From the NCBI GenBank assembly GCA_013397455.1, contig VYZB01000219.1, positions 1,051,403 through 1,115,402 of the forward strand: a DNA stretch of 64,000 bases, given 5' to 3'. A model generated the notes under the pieces. It was not told where the DNA came from, did no database searches, and worked only from the letters and a program-made list of their open reading frames with translations. The stretch comes from Crotophaga sulcirostris. Taxonomy: Eukaryota; Chordata; Aves; Cuculiformes; Crotophagidae. Both the position numbers and the translations under genes were made by a program. Below, piece after piece: positions 1 to 10,677 of the stretch (positions within the stretch are counted from its first letter, which is position 1; each line of letters opens with the position of its first letter).

Positions 1-182
1 TTGATTAAAAAGCCCATCTTATTTTAGAGGGAGATTGAAGATGTAGAAAATACATCTCAAATGGTGACCTCTGGGTGATAAGCATAATTACTCATGCTCC
101 CATGGAGCTTTATGGATGTGACTGAAAACAGAAAAAAAAAGGACCTGACGTGGGATCCTAAATTCATATCTAATCCGAGAAG
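1..182. other. Left edge, no gene recognised
   Basis: AT-rich sequence with a short A run near 131-142. There is no credible exon or RNA gene. It abuts the 3' terminus of a minus-strand CR1 copy. Confidence 0.5.
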
Positions 183-575
183 CATAGAATGTTTTGTGTT
201 GGAAGGAACCTCAAAGCTCATCCAATTCCAACACCCCTGCCATGGTCAGGGACATCTCCCACTGGATCAGGGGGATCAAAGCCACATCCAACCTGGCCTG
301 GAACACCTCCAGGGATGGGGCAGCCAACACTTCTCTGGGCAACCTGGGCCAGGGCCTCCCCACCCTGACAGCAAAACATTTCTCCCTAAGATCTCATCTC
401 AATCTCCCCTATTTCAGCTGAAAACTTTTCCCCCTCATCCTATCTCTGCACACCCTGATCAAGAACTCCTCCCCAGCTTTCCTGGAGCCCCTTTCAGTAC
501 TGGAGGCTGTTCTATTGTCTCCCCACAGCCTTCTCTTCTCCAGGCTGAACAACTCCAAGTCTCAAAGCTTCTTGG
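183..575 (-). mobile_element. CR1 LINE fragment, dominant subfamily (copy 1)
   Basis: Non-LTR retrotransposon 3' fragment read on the minus strand. The left edge is the element's 3' terminus, with one degenerate tail unit (catagaat). It continues through the ORF2 C-terminal segments equivalent to 'PREVLAAPSLEVF' and 'RVGRPWPR' and ends near 'LEKRRL'. The complement of the shared TGA is visible in 'gatctcatctcaatctcc'. It is 5'-truncated and non-coding. Decay of the tail suggests moderate age. Confidence 0.93.
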
Positions 576-2122
576 GTGCAGGCAAGAAGTGTGAATCTGC
601 GTTAGCACAGGTGTCACGCTGGTTGCGCTCTTCCGCTGAAAGACCTGCTCGGTGAGATTTCCCATTGATTTTCGTCGAAACAAGATCAATTGTCTCTCTG
701 CATTCCCGTGTGAGAATAAGATTATGTTGAATATTAATTTGGCTTGCAATGGGCCCTGATTGTAATTTTCTATCAGCAAAGGAGAATTCATGTATTTCCA
801 TAAATTCTGATACTTCCATCTATTCACTCCCCATATTCATAGACATTATCTCAGTTCCCAGCCCTAGTTCAAACAAAAGTTAGTTCCTTTTACAAATAAA
901 TTATTTTTCACTGTTGATGGTATTTCTAATTTTCGTAGGCAAATTTATCCATTTGAACAAAGGATACAAAAAGTATCTTTGATGTCGCAAAGCCTTTCTG
1001 AGAGCCGTACATAAAATAAAAGAGAAAAGATAGTCTGGAAAATTTAAGGAACGGATGGGAAGCATTCCAAGTTACCTTGTATTTAATTGAAGTTCTCAGA
1101 AATGTTCTTTTCTTGTTTTCTATATTGGAGCAGTTCCTTGAAGTCCATATGAATGCTTCTTGAATGTGGCATTTAATCTTTGTGTGCATATATTTTTCTT
1201 CCCTTCTAGAAATGGAAGGGCTCTTTATGGAATTTCTTATTCTTTAGCATTGCTTCACCTTGGTCCCTAATTTTGGGTGGATGTTGCTGGGAGATATGAT
1301 AGCAGTGTCCATATTGTTCAGAAAAGGATTTTACCCCAGTTTCTGCTGCTGAAAATCCCCCTTGTGCTGTAGTGATTTCTGTTATAGGGTGACAACCTCA
1401 GCCAGTGAAAGTCTGCCTTGCTTCACTGCTCTCAAATTATCCCACATGAGGATTTTCTTGCACATCTTCACGTAAACAGAACTATTGTCTGGTAAAAAAA
1501 GAAATTGGGCTATTTCCCTAGGATTTCTGGCTCTTGCACACAACAGCTAAGAGCGAGAAAGAGCTGAATGGCAGGCACGGGTCTGGAAACCCAAATATGT
1601 GCCCATAGAGCTGGTGCTTTATCCCCTCTGTGCACAGCAAGCTCCAGTGGGCTCCATCTGCAGCTGCCATGGAGCACTGGGATGACACAGGGCACAGTCA
1701 CATCCCTCTGTCCTCAGCATGGATCCCCTGGGTGAGTGTGGAAATTAATGTGCAGCCCACAGAGGTGGGGTTTGCCTTGTATTTTTAGTTTGCATAGCTC
1801 ATAGACCAAAAAACTGGATGACTCAATGCTTTAAGGTGCCCAGGTTCCACCCAGAGAAGCTGTTTGCTTTCACTGGGGCTGGTGGAGGTGCAGTTGCTTA
1901 GACAGAAGTAGTCTGGCAACCTCACGTATGTTTTCATTCCCTGAAAGCCATTTGGTCATCTCTGCCCTCTAAACTGAGTTAGAAAGAGCAGCATCCAGGT
2001 TATGTGCAGCACGCAGGACCCAAGCTCCCAATGGTGAGCCTTGCTGCAAGGTGTTTCTGCTCACCTGGCTACAGGCACAAGGCAACACCCTGTGTGACAT
2101 GAGGAAAATCTTGTGGGGTGAA
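576..2122. other. Single-copy DNA, no gene recognised
   Basis: Mostly AT-rich in 840-1300, more mixed after 1500. Open frames are short (under 125 codons), unrelated to any family I recognise and lack consistent splice context. No repeat was identified by eye. Confidence 0.5.
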
Positions 2123-2311
2123 ATAGAATCATAGAATCATGGGTTCATAGGATCATGGAATGGTTTGGGTTGGAAGGGACCTCAAAGCCCAGCCAGTTCC
2201 AACCCCCTGCCATGGGCAGGGTCACCTCCCAATGAAATGGGGGTTCAAAGCCCCATCCAGCCTGGTCTTGAACACCTCCAGGGATGGGGCAGCCACCACT
2301 TCTCTGGGCAA
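2123..2311 (-). mobile_element. CR1 LINE 3' end, short (copy 2)
   Basis: Only the last ~190 bp of a CR1 element remain. The tail at 2123-2163 is expanded to about four degenerate octamer units. The match stops abruptly inside the 'LPREVV' equivalent, after 'tctctgggca', and unrelated sequence follows. This is a typical severe 5' truncation or a later deletion. Confidence 0.92.
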
Positions 2312-3037
2312 TCAGAGAAATACACTCTTTAAAGGTCATCCCTAGGGCTCTCAACCCTCACTGGCAGTGGCTGGGCATGGTGCCTCTGCTGCCCCACACC
2401 TGCTGGAGCATCCTCCTGCAGCAGTCCCAGCTTCATCTTTCCCTCCCAGACCTGCTTTTCCCTGGCAGCATCCAGGTCAGCAAGAGCCTTGATTAGAACT
2501 GTGTTGTATTTTATTAACAACAACCACACTTGCTGTTCCAGCATGCAGGCATTGCATCTCTGTCTTCAATTATTGCCTGAATTTGATTTCTTGGCTTAAA
2601 CTGCTCGAATAAGGAATATGCCTGACTTGCATGGAGCCACTCGCTTTGCCCATACTGTACTAATCATAGTAGTAGAAGTAATAATACTAATGACAATGCT
2701 GTCATGGGTGGGATATTAAAATCCACAAGTGCCACAGCTCCCGGAGGAATCTTAAAAGGCGCTGTAATTAAGTCACAACAGACTCCAGACCTGCTGCGAA
2801 TGAGAGATGTGAGAAGAAAAGATGCAGCTGGTATGGCTTCAGCACAAGCATTCGAAGAGCCAAGGTTTACAAAACTTCTACACAAAATGGAATAGCAGGA
2901 AACGGTTTGGATTTTCTTAAGACTTGGAGGAAGAAATAATGGGCAAACAAGCTGTATAAAGTAATGGTGCAGCCACGGGTGTGCGGCACAAAACACAGAC
3001 CTTCTGCAAATGCACCTGAGAGAAAAGTACCGGTGTC
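2312..3037. other. Single-copy DNA, no gene recognised
   Basis: Contains a frame at 2704-2895 beginning MGGILKSTSATAPGG that resembles no family I know. A short run of AGTAGTAGAAGTAATAATA lies near 2669. No RNA gene or repeat recognised. Confidence 0.45.
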
Positions 3038-3617
3038 AGATGTGAGCAGCAGGGCGAGGGAGAGGATTCTGCCCCTCTGCTCCCCTCTGGTGAGACCCCA
3101 CCTGGAACCCTGTGTCCAGTTTTGGAGTCCTCAGCACAGGAAGGACACGGAGCTGTTGGAGCGAGTCCAGACGAGGCCACGGAGGTGATCCCAGGGCTGG
3201 AGCACCTCCTGTACGAGGAGAGGCTGAGAGAGTTGGGGTTGTTCTGCCTGGAGAAGAGAAGGCTGAGGGGAGACCTTAGAGCAGCCTCCCAGTACCAAAA
3301 GGGGCTCCAGGAAAGCTGGGGAGGGGCTCTTGATCAGGGAGTGCAGGAATAGGATGAGGTGGGATGGTTTTCAGTTGCAAGAGGGGAGATTGAGATGATA
3401 TTTTAGGAAGACATGTTTTCCTGTGAGAGTAGGGAGGCTCTGGCCTGGGTTACCCAGAGCAATGGTGGTTTCCCCATCCCTGGAGGTGTTCCAGGCCAGG
3501 TTGGATGTGGCGTTGATCCCCCTGATCCAGTGGGAGATGTCCTTGACCATGGCAGGAGTGTTGGAACTGGATAATTTTTAAGGTCCTTTTAACCCAAAAC
3601 ATTTTTTGATTCTATGA
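3038..3617 (+). mobile_element. CR1 LINE fragment, dominant subfamily (copy 3)
   Basis: About 580 bp of the 3' end of CR1. Translating in segments gives ORF2 C-terminal pieces: [20 protein letters not shown], then (in another frame) [20 protein letters not shown] and [14 protein letters not shown]. The frame change sits at 'acgaggccacgg' (3171-3182), where the ancestral family has one more G. An in-frame TGA is at 3396-3398. The tail is a single 'gattctatga'. The upstream LERVQ codon is still CGA, whereas many sister copies have TGA. Confidence 0.95.
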
Positions 3618-5025
3618 AAAGAAAACAATTGCAGTACAAGAGGGAGGGGTGTGAAATCAATGTCAGTGTAAAGTTGTCAGGGTACTTTATTCCAAGGGAA
3701 GGGAAGAGGAGAAGGGAAGTGAAAAAGAATGGGATGACTAAGAAAAGACTAAATTCTTTAAAAAGAAGCATTCTTCATAAGCAGTATTCAAATGAATGTG
3801 TAAAAAATTAAATTTCTATAAAGAAGAGGTGTGAGGAGCAGGTAAGAGAATTAGCAATGATTTATTGCCACGCTGGCAATTCCCTGGGGAAAGATACGTG
3901 CAATGGAGAAGAATAAAACACTGGAATAAGTCAAGTGTGGGTATTACAATGTATATATATAGAAAGAAACACGATTTTGGCAACTCTCATAACTTAATAT
4001 GACCTTAGCCACTAGTAAAATAACAGCACAGATAGGAAAACGCATATATCTCCACACAGCTGAGAGATAATGGAGCAGGAAGCAATAAACAATATGATTT
4101 AAAAAGACAAATCACCACAGAGTGACTGCCTTTGAAAACAACAATTAAAATAGAAGATTTTATCAAATATGCCTAATTCTTCTATGTAGGAATAATGGTA
4201 TTCACAGGCAGTCCTCTTGAGTTCAGCATAACTTTCTGGAGCTGGGAAGATGTTTGCATCTCTAAATGTTTGTGGGACCAAAGTACTTGTGGGTAAACGG
4301 GAATGCAGCTCCCGGGATGCGAAATGCGAGGTTGGAGCCCCAGCTGTGGTTTGTGGGACCATGGTGAGCTGTGCCAGTGGGGAGAGAACAGCTCACCTAT
4401 TTAGATTCCCTGAGGGATGCTCGAAAGAGAATTAAATATGATAACCATCTGTGTGCGTCTAAATAGTGTAAACAAGGGGAGGGGGGTTGTTCTGTATGGC
4501 ACCAGGAGATGGAATTTGCACTGCCGCGATGGGAAACATAAAAAACCTTGCGTACCAGCAGGGAAAGGTAAATTTGAGTGAATAGCAAAAGCTTCCCCCA
4601 GCAGCTGGGTTAGGCTGCACAGGGCTACGCTGGCGCTGCAGCCCAGAGACACTGAAAACTCGGTTAAACAAATCATTAGGAAACATTGAGCAGGATTCAT
4701 TAGAAAATATGGAGTGGGATATGGGTTTCTTCTTGCATGGAGAATGGCTCTGAGAACCTAATTAGTTATTGCAATCAGGCTCCCCAGAGTCAGTCATGCC
4801 TGGATTTGCCTTTCTTACTGTGCAACTTGTTTCTTCCCTGATTTCGGGTCGGCTGGGAGAGCTCCGGGGCGGGGAGGAGGGGGCGGGGGGAGCAGCAGTA
4901 GCACAGGGAGGGTGTGGGGCAGCCTGTGAGAGCAGCAGAACTGTGGAACCTTGACAGGAAAGAGTAATGGGGAAAGAGGGAAAAATAGATGACAGCAGCA
5001 CTGTGAAAAGGAGGGGAATACTGGA
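3618..5025. other. Single-copy DNA with a G-rich motif, no gene recognised
   Basis: AT-rich from 3618 to about 4700, then a GC-rich patch near 4840-4935 that contains a quadruplex-type motif. No exon-like frame with recognisable protein similarity. Confidence 0.5.
4866..4890 (+). other. G-quadruplex-type motif
   Basis: Four G runs of 4, 4, 5 and 6 bases are separated by loops of 1, 4 and 1 bases, matching the canonical G3+N1-7 pattern on the plus strand. It lies in a short GC-rich patch containing a few CpGs. Folding is predicted from the pattern only. Confidence 0.6.
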
Positions 5026-5251
5026 AGAGGGGAGATTGAGATAAGAGCTTAGGAAGAAATGTTTTACTGTGAGGGTGGAGAGGCCCTGGCCCAGGTTGCC
5101 CAGAGCAGTGGTGGCTGCCCCATCCCTGGAGGTGTTCAAGGCCAGATTGGATGGGACTTTGATCCCCCTGACCCAGTGGGAGGTGTCCCTGCCCATGGCA
5201 GTGGGGTGGAACTGGCTGGGCTTTGAGGTCCCTTCCAACCCAAACCATTCT
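5026..5251 (+). mobile_element. CR1 LINE 3' fragment (copy 4)
   Basis: About 225 bp running from the 'gaggggagattgagat' block to the 'caaaccattctg' block. Translates as RVERPWPRLPRAVVAAPSLE in the ORF2 frame. The subfamily TGA position reads TAA here. The terminal octamer tail is missing and is replaced by a G-rich sequence, so the 3' end is lost or mutated. Confidence 0.92.
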
Positions 5252-7380
5252 GTGGGGGCAGGAGGGAGATTTTTTAAGGAATAAAGGATCCCTGGCTGCA
5301 GTTCCCTACAGCTTCTCCAGACAAATGCACACCCCATTTTCGAGCCTCAGTGGCCCATACAGGTGCGTGTGCTCCTCTGTCAGTCACCCTGGGCTTGAAC
5401 AGCTCTCATAATCTTATTCCCAGTTGTACCCCTGCAGAAAGCATGGAAAATCCCAACTTGACTATGCTCGAGTCTTCATCGAATTACTTTGATTTGTGTC
5501 ACAGGGTCAGGCTTGACATTTGCAGACAGAGTCTTCCTCTCTGCTCCCTGCAGGGAACACATCCTGGGGAAATGAAGTCCTGAGCCAGAAACTACTGTGC
5601 AGTAACCAGCTCCAGAGATGCCCCTGATCTTCCTTTGCATCTGAAACAATTGTGCATTTTTTTGAATCTTATTTCAGCCACTTATCTGCCTAGGACACAT
5701 GTCTGTGTGTTGTGAAACCTGCTCCTGAAGACACTCAAGCACATGACCATGTTTCTGTTCTGTGTGATATGGAGCATATAACACAGGTGGGGTTTTATGC
5801 CAGATTTATGTTGTCTGTGGGAGGACAGGTGATACGGGATCTGCCACAAAGCCTGGTGGTACAAAGTTCACACATCAATACTTTCCTGCTGGTATGAGCC
5901 AGCATTCTGAGTTTAGACTGATGTGATGTTCACCATCGTGTGAACATGACTATTTTGATCCTGTAGCCCTGTTGTCTGGGTTGCTATTGAATTGTGGCTC
6001 TAAGGAACCAAAGCCTGGGAAATTCTTGGTAGGATAGCTGCTTTGATCATGGTTTCACTCCTTCAGCTTCAGATTGGGCGCCTTGCTGACAAGGTTTCTG
6101 CAAGTCAAACCAGCCATGATGCTTCTATAGAAAGTACAGATGGGGAAAATGCATTGATTTTGCGTGGCAAAATTTTCTGGGCTATCTATTATTTATATGG
6201 GAAGGGAGGTATGGGCCAGGAGTTAGCCTTTAGCAGGGCAGTAGCATCCCATCTCTGAGCTGGAGGGAGCATCCCACCATATAGATGCCATGTGTCTAAC
6301 TGCAGCTGTCACAGTCTCCATCCAAGAAAATACAGAGCCAGGATTGTCTTTCTACGGGGAAAATCCAGACTCTGACACTAGGGCAGACTTCAGGAGGTGC
6401 TGACTCACAGATATGAAGCGATCTGGCTCCAATTTTAGCTGTGGTGCTGCAGATAGACTTGGCCATGTGAAATGTTGTTTGCAAAGCCACAGAGGAAAAG
6501 CAGAGGGCAGGACAGCCCAGAGAGACTTCAGCCTGGCTGTGCCTGCACTGGAGATGGGAGAAACCATGTACCTCCACGTTTGCTGATGGAGAGGTAGGAA
6601 GGCACCTGACTGGCTTCACTGGGGCCTCTTGATTAGTGTACTGATTGGCTCTGCTGCTGTGCCCGTGCTGAGGGAGCCAGCAGCAGGGCTTCATTACTGA
6701 GTACGGTGGGAAGAAGGGTTGCAGGAGGGCTGGAAGGGTGAGGTAAGGGAAAGCAGTGGCACAGGGGACTCTCGGCAGAGAGGCATCGGTCAGCCTTGCT
6801 CACAGGACCACCACGAGTCCCTACTTCCTACAAAACATGCATCTCTACCAGCACATCCTGCAAATCTCTTCCCAGAGCTCCAGAGCTCTACACCAGCAGT
6901 AGTTTGTGATGTAATGATTTGACGGTGAGCAAGACACAAGTGGTTTTAAGAAACAACTTTTTAGCTACTGGTGAGGTTTTCTGAGCTATTTGGGCTGTGC
7001 TGAGCACACCACGTGTGGTGGACAGGTTTCCCTCCATGGGTGGTTCAGGAACCTGCAGTCCTGGTTCTACCATGGGAGCTCTGCTACTCTGGGAGTGCGG
7101 GTTTGCAGCTTGCGGCTGTGTCATGGGATGGTCCTGATGGCAGAGGGCTCAGCCACAACACACTGCTTGGAGCACAGGCTCTGTCTTCACCCATCCCAAA
7201 AAGGCCACCTGACCCAGACACCCTTTCGCTAATACAACTTAGCACAATAATGCAAAAAAAAGGAAGAAAGTGCAATAACTTGTCACAAGCAGAATGGAAG
7301 GCTTTTCAGGGCTGCCTGGATTTTTCCTAGCTTTCTCTTTGAATAAAGGAGCTGTGAGCAATGGTGAGGAGCCCCAGATG
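5252..7380. other. Single-copy DNA, no gene recognised
   Basis: Mixed composition. It contains a perfect 8-bp inverted repeat at 5926-5947. Frames of up to 132 codons (for example 6296-6694, minus) show no protein family features. Confidence 0.5.
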
Positions 7381-7782
7381 TAGAATCATAGAATGGTTTG
7401 GGTTGGAAGGACTCCAAAGCCCATCCAGTTCTACCCCTCCTGCCATGAGCAGGGACACCTCCCACTGGATCAGGGGCTCAAAGCCACATCCAACCTGGCC
7501 TTTAACACCCCCAGGGATGGGGCAGCCACCACTTCTCTAGGCAACCTGGGCCAGGGTCTCCCTACCCTCACAGTAAAACATTTCTCCATAAGATCTCATC
7601 TCATTCTCCCCTCTTTTAGCTTAAAAACATTCTCTCTCATCCTGTCCCGGCACTCCCTGATCAAGAGCCCCTCCCCTGCTTTCCTGCAGCCACTTTCAGT
7701 ACTGGGAGGCTGCTGTAAGGTCTCTGCACTGTTTCTCTTCTCTAGGTTGAACAACCTCAACTCTCTCAGTCTGTCCTCATGT
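7381..7782 (-). mobile_element. CR1 LINE fragment, dominant subfamily (copy 5)
   Basis: Starts at the 3' terminus (tagaatcatagaatgg) and runs ~400 bp to the complement of the 'LRELGLF' segment, ending at 'cagtctgtcctcat'. The shared TGA appears as 'gatctcatctcattctcc'. There is a one-base loss in 'ggaaggactcc', where sister copies read 'ggaaggacctc'. Confidence 0.94.
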
Positions 7783-9183
7783 TGAGGGGAGCAGCCAAGT
7801 CCACGATATTTTTTCCACTCTCCACCTTATTAGGCCCCCCTTTAAGTATTGGAAGGAATGTGTGTCCTTTCCTTCACACCCCACATGCACATGATGGCAA
7901 ATGCTCTGTGGACACTAGGAAGGAGGATTTCACACTGTGTCCTGTGCCTCAGCACAGCCAGGGTAGTTTTGCAGAGATGAGTGCAAATGCTCCTTTTGCC
8001 CATGCCACCAGACTGGAGCTGGCTGAGGTCCCAGGGAGCCTACAGCCACACAGGGGAGCACAAGGGGCTGGAGCTGCTCTCCCTAGATGGATTTCTTTTC
8101 TTAAATTATGCTTTAATTTCCTCTCCTTGTGTTACCAATGCCTATGTTTTAATGAGCTCGCTCCCCTAGCATATCAAACAAGTCTGATCCCTGGTGCTCC
8201 CTGTTTGCAATTCCCAGTGGCTCTTAACCAAGAATTGTGCTGTTTAATTTTGCCAGTCTTCTAGTTTACATTGAAGCATTAAAAAAAAAACATAGGCGAA
8301 AAGACCATATTTCTCCCGGCCTATTGATAGAGCGTGATAGGTATTAAATTCTATAATTCTTTCACTGGCCTTTAAGCAGCCTTGGTGTTAATATTTAATG
8401 ATGAAAGATGCTGGTAATCAGCCCTGTATCCCAAGTGTCTGAATGCTTTATGATCTTGCCTTTGGGAGCCTAATCGTGAACCCAGCCTGCCAAAGCTTCC
8501 CACCCCAACTTAATAAACTTTGCCATTCCTGTCCAGCACATCATTTGTCTCCAGGCAGGATCCAGCACAGAGATGATCAGGTAGCACGAGGAGGAAGGGT
8601 GGAGAAGAGCATGATAATAAGAGTAAGGATGGAGGCTGCTGAGCCAGAGACTGGTGTTTAAGCAGGCTGCATGCAGGGAAAGCACAGCCCAGTGAGGAGC
8701 ATCAGCAGTTGATTTGGCACTGCTTTGGGGACAACTTTAACTCCAGCCTTGCGGCACAGATGTCTGCATGCTGCACTGCAGCCCAGAAACAGCAGAGAGA
8801 GCACATTGAGAACATCCTCCCCAGAGCAGCCAGGTAGCACGGGTTGGGAGCCTGGGGTCTGTGTATACCAGCTCCTGCAGGTCCCACCTTGCTGGTGGGA
8901 GGTCTTCCTTCACCCTCCTGCCTGTCGATAGTGTCTCTCCCAACTCCCACTCAACCTGACCTCTTCCACCTACACCCCTTGGCCTGGATAAAGCCAGGGA
9001 CTTGGTTCTGGACTGGCAATTCCATCTCCAGCTGGTTTCCAGAGCATCATGGGGTGTGCAGGCTGACATGAAGGTCTGCTACAGCACAGGTAGTACTGCT
9101 CAGGGTGATGCTTCACTGGGTTTGAATGGCCTCAGGCAAAGTCAGCAGAGCCCTGTAACAAAGCTGAACTGCTGTTACTTGCT
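7783..9183. other. Single-copy DNA with a possible conserved block
   Basis: An A run at 8281-8290 is followed by an AT-rich block (about 8291-8440) of high-complexity sequence that could be regulatory. The longest frame (7779-8264, plus) starts inside CR1 and has no recognisable domain. Confidence 0.45.
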
Positions 9184-9345
9184 AATAGAACTTAGCACTT
9201 ACACATTGCAGAGACATTTGTGTTCAAAGCCATGTACAAACATGATCTCATTAACTGCTGGCATGGGAGTAAGCGTTGTCATCCAAAGTCAGCTGTTGGG
9301 AAACTGAGGCAGGTGCACGGCCGTGCAGCTGAGGTGATAGAAGCA
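9184..9345 (+). repeat. MIR-like (CORE-SINE) relic
   Basis: The order of words matches the tRNA-derived MIR/MIR1 SINE family of amniotes: 'acttagcacttac', then 'ttcaaagccatgtacaaacatgatctca' (split word; compare the family's TCAAAGCGCTTTACAAA and ATCTCATT), a GTCATCC-type block, then 'gggaaactgaggca'. The copy is strongly diverged, as expected for an ancient insertion. I identify it from memory of the family, not by search. Confidence 0.55.
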
Positions 9346-10401
9346 GACATGGCCTGTCTGGCACCATCTGGTCCCTCTGCCACCGCAAGTCATACTGCCC
9401 TTGCCTCCCTGGCATGGGGTTGCATCCTCTGGTTCTTCTGTTGCCTGCACTGGGCTGGCTGGTCCTTGATCCCATTGGTACTATTACAGTGGGAGCCCAT
9501 CCCATACCACTGTGAGCACTGTTGTAATAGTAGTGACGTATTTTACCTGTAGATATTTCATTCCAATTTAGGAGATGCAGTAGGCTTTCTCCATAAGACA
9601 TAAAACTTATTTTGCTTTATATTTGTCTGCCTAGGGTTTATGCTTGTATAATGAGATGAGTAAGTAACCTTGCAAGCTGATTGTGTTACACGGCCACATT
9701 AACCATGGCAGAGCCTGGGAGCAAGCCTTCCCTACTGAGCATGACCCTGAGGAACCCTTGCCAGAGACACCAAACAGAAATGCAATCCTAGACCAAGGAA
9801 ACGTGAAGTGTGGGGGCCTCACGTGCAGCAACTGCAGACACACATTGTCCAACAGGAGCTTCAAAAGGGACAGGAGGTGCCAGCAGGGTGGAGATGGAGC
9901 CTGTCCTCTCCAGCTCACCCAGGACACTTGATAGATCACATTCACCTTCTTGCAGTGTTGCTTCATCTCACATCCCCTTTGAGACAGCTGCAGCAGAGTC
10001 CCCACAATGAGAGACAGTGTTTTATTACTGGAAGACTTATAGTAGGAGTGTCTACTCTTGCTGGTGCCCCAGACTCCAGTGAACACCCATGCCCTCCCTG
10101 GTAGCAGGGTGGCACCCCTGAGCTGTTACAGAAATACTCTCTGTACACCAAGGAGCCACAGAGCAGCTAGCAAGACTGGGTCACTGAGCTGGGAGCACTG
10201 GGAGGCTCCAGCAGCAGAGCCCCACCCAGCTGCTGTCCAGGGACCGCACATCCCTGTGCAAATTGCATCCCCAGGCAGCCCTGGCTGCCTCAGAACAGGG
10301 GCCAGGCCTGCCAGAGCCCAGAGATGTGTTTGATGCTGATAGAAGGCTTTTCATTGACTGGTGTGGAGAGGTACCAGGGCTCCTGAGTAAGGGGCAGAGA
10401 T
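9346..10401. other. Single-copy DNA, no gene recognised
   Basis: Contains an imperfect stem-loop at 9480-9531. Frames of up to 151 codons occur on the minus strand (9631-10086) without recognisable domains. Confidence 0.45.
9480..9531. other. Imperfect hairpin
   Basis: The 12-base arm ACTATTACAGTG at 9480-9491 pairs with CACTGTTGTAATAGT at 9517-9531, leaving a 3-base bulge and a 25-base loop. This pairing was checked by hand. There is no evidence of transcription, and it is somewhat short for a pre-miRNA. Confidence 0.4.
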
Positions 10402-10677
10402 GTCATAGAATCATACAGTCACAGAATGGTTTGAGTTAGAAGGGACAATGAAGCCCATCCAGTTCCACCCCTTGACATGGGCAGGGACACCTCCCACTGG
10501 ATCAGGGGGATCAAAGCCCCATCCAACCTGGCCTTGAACACCTCCAGGGATGGGGCAGCCACCACTTCTCTGGGCAACCTGTGCCAGGGTCTCCCCACCC
10601 TCACAGGAAAACATTTCTTTCTAGTATCCAATCTAGGTCTCTCTTCTTTCACCTTAAAGTCATTACCCCAGGTCATC
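10402..10677 (-). mobile_element. CR1 LINE fragment, intermediate type (copy 6)
   Basis: The 3' terminus at 10402 (tcatagaatcatacagtcacagaatgg) has about three tail units. On the minus strand the ORF2 frame stays open through RPRLDTRKKCFPVRVGRPWH, so the codon that is TGA in the dominant subfamily is TTG here (complement at 10629-10631). The 3' part nonetheless carries the dominant subfamily's 'LIPLIQWEVSLPM' signature. It looks like an intermediate between older CR1 and the abundant group. Confidence 0.9.

Noticed and set aside
2704..2895. Possible small protein MGGILKSTSATAPGG...
   Set aside because: No recognised family, no promoter or splice context; likely chance.
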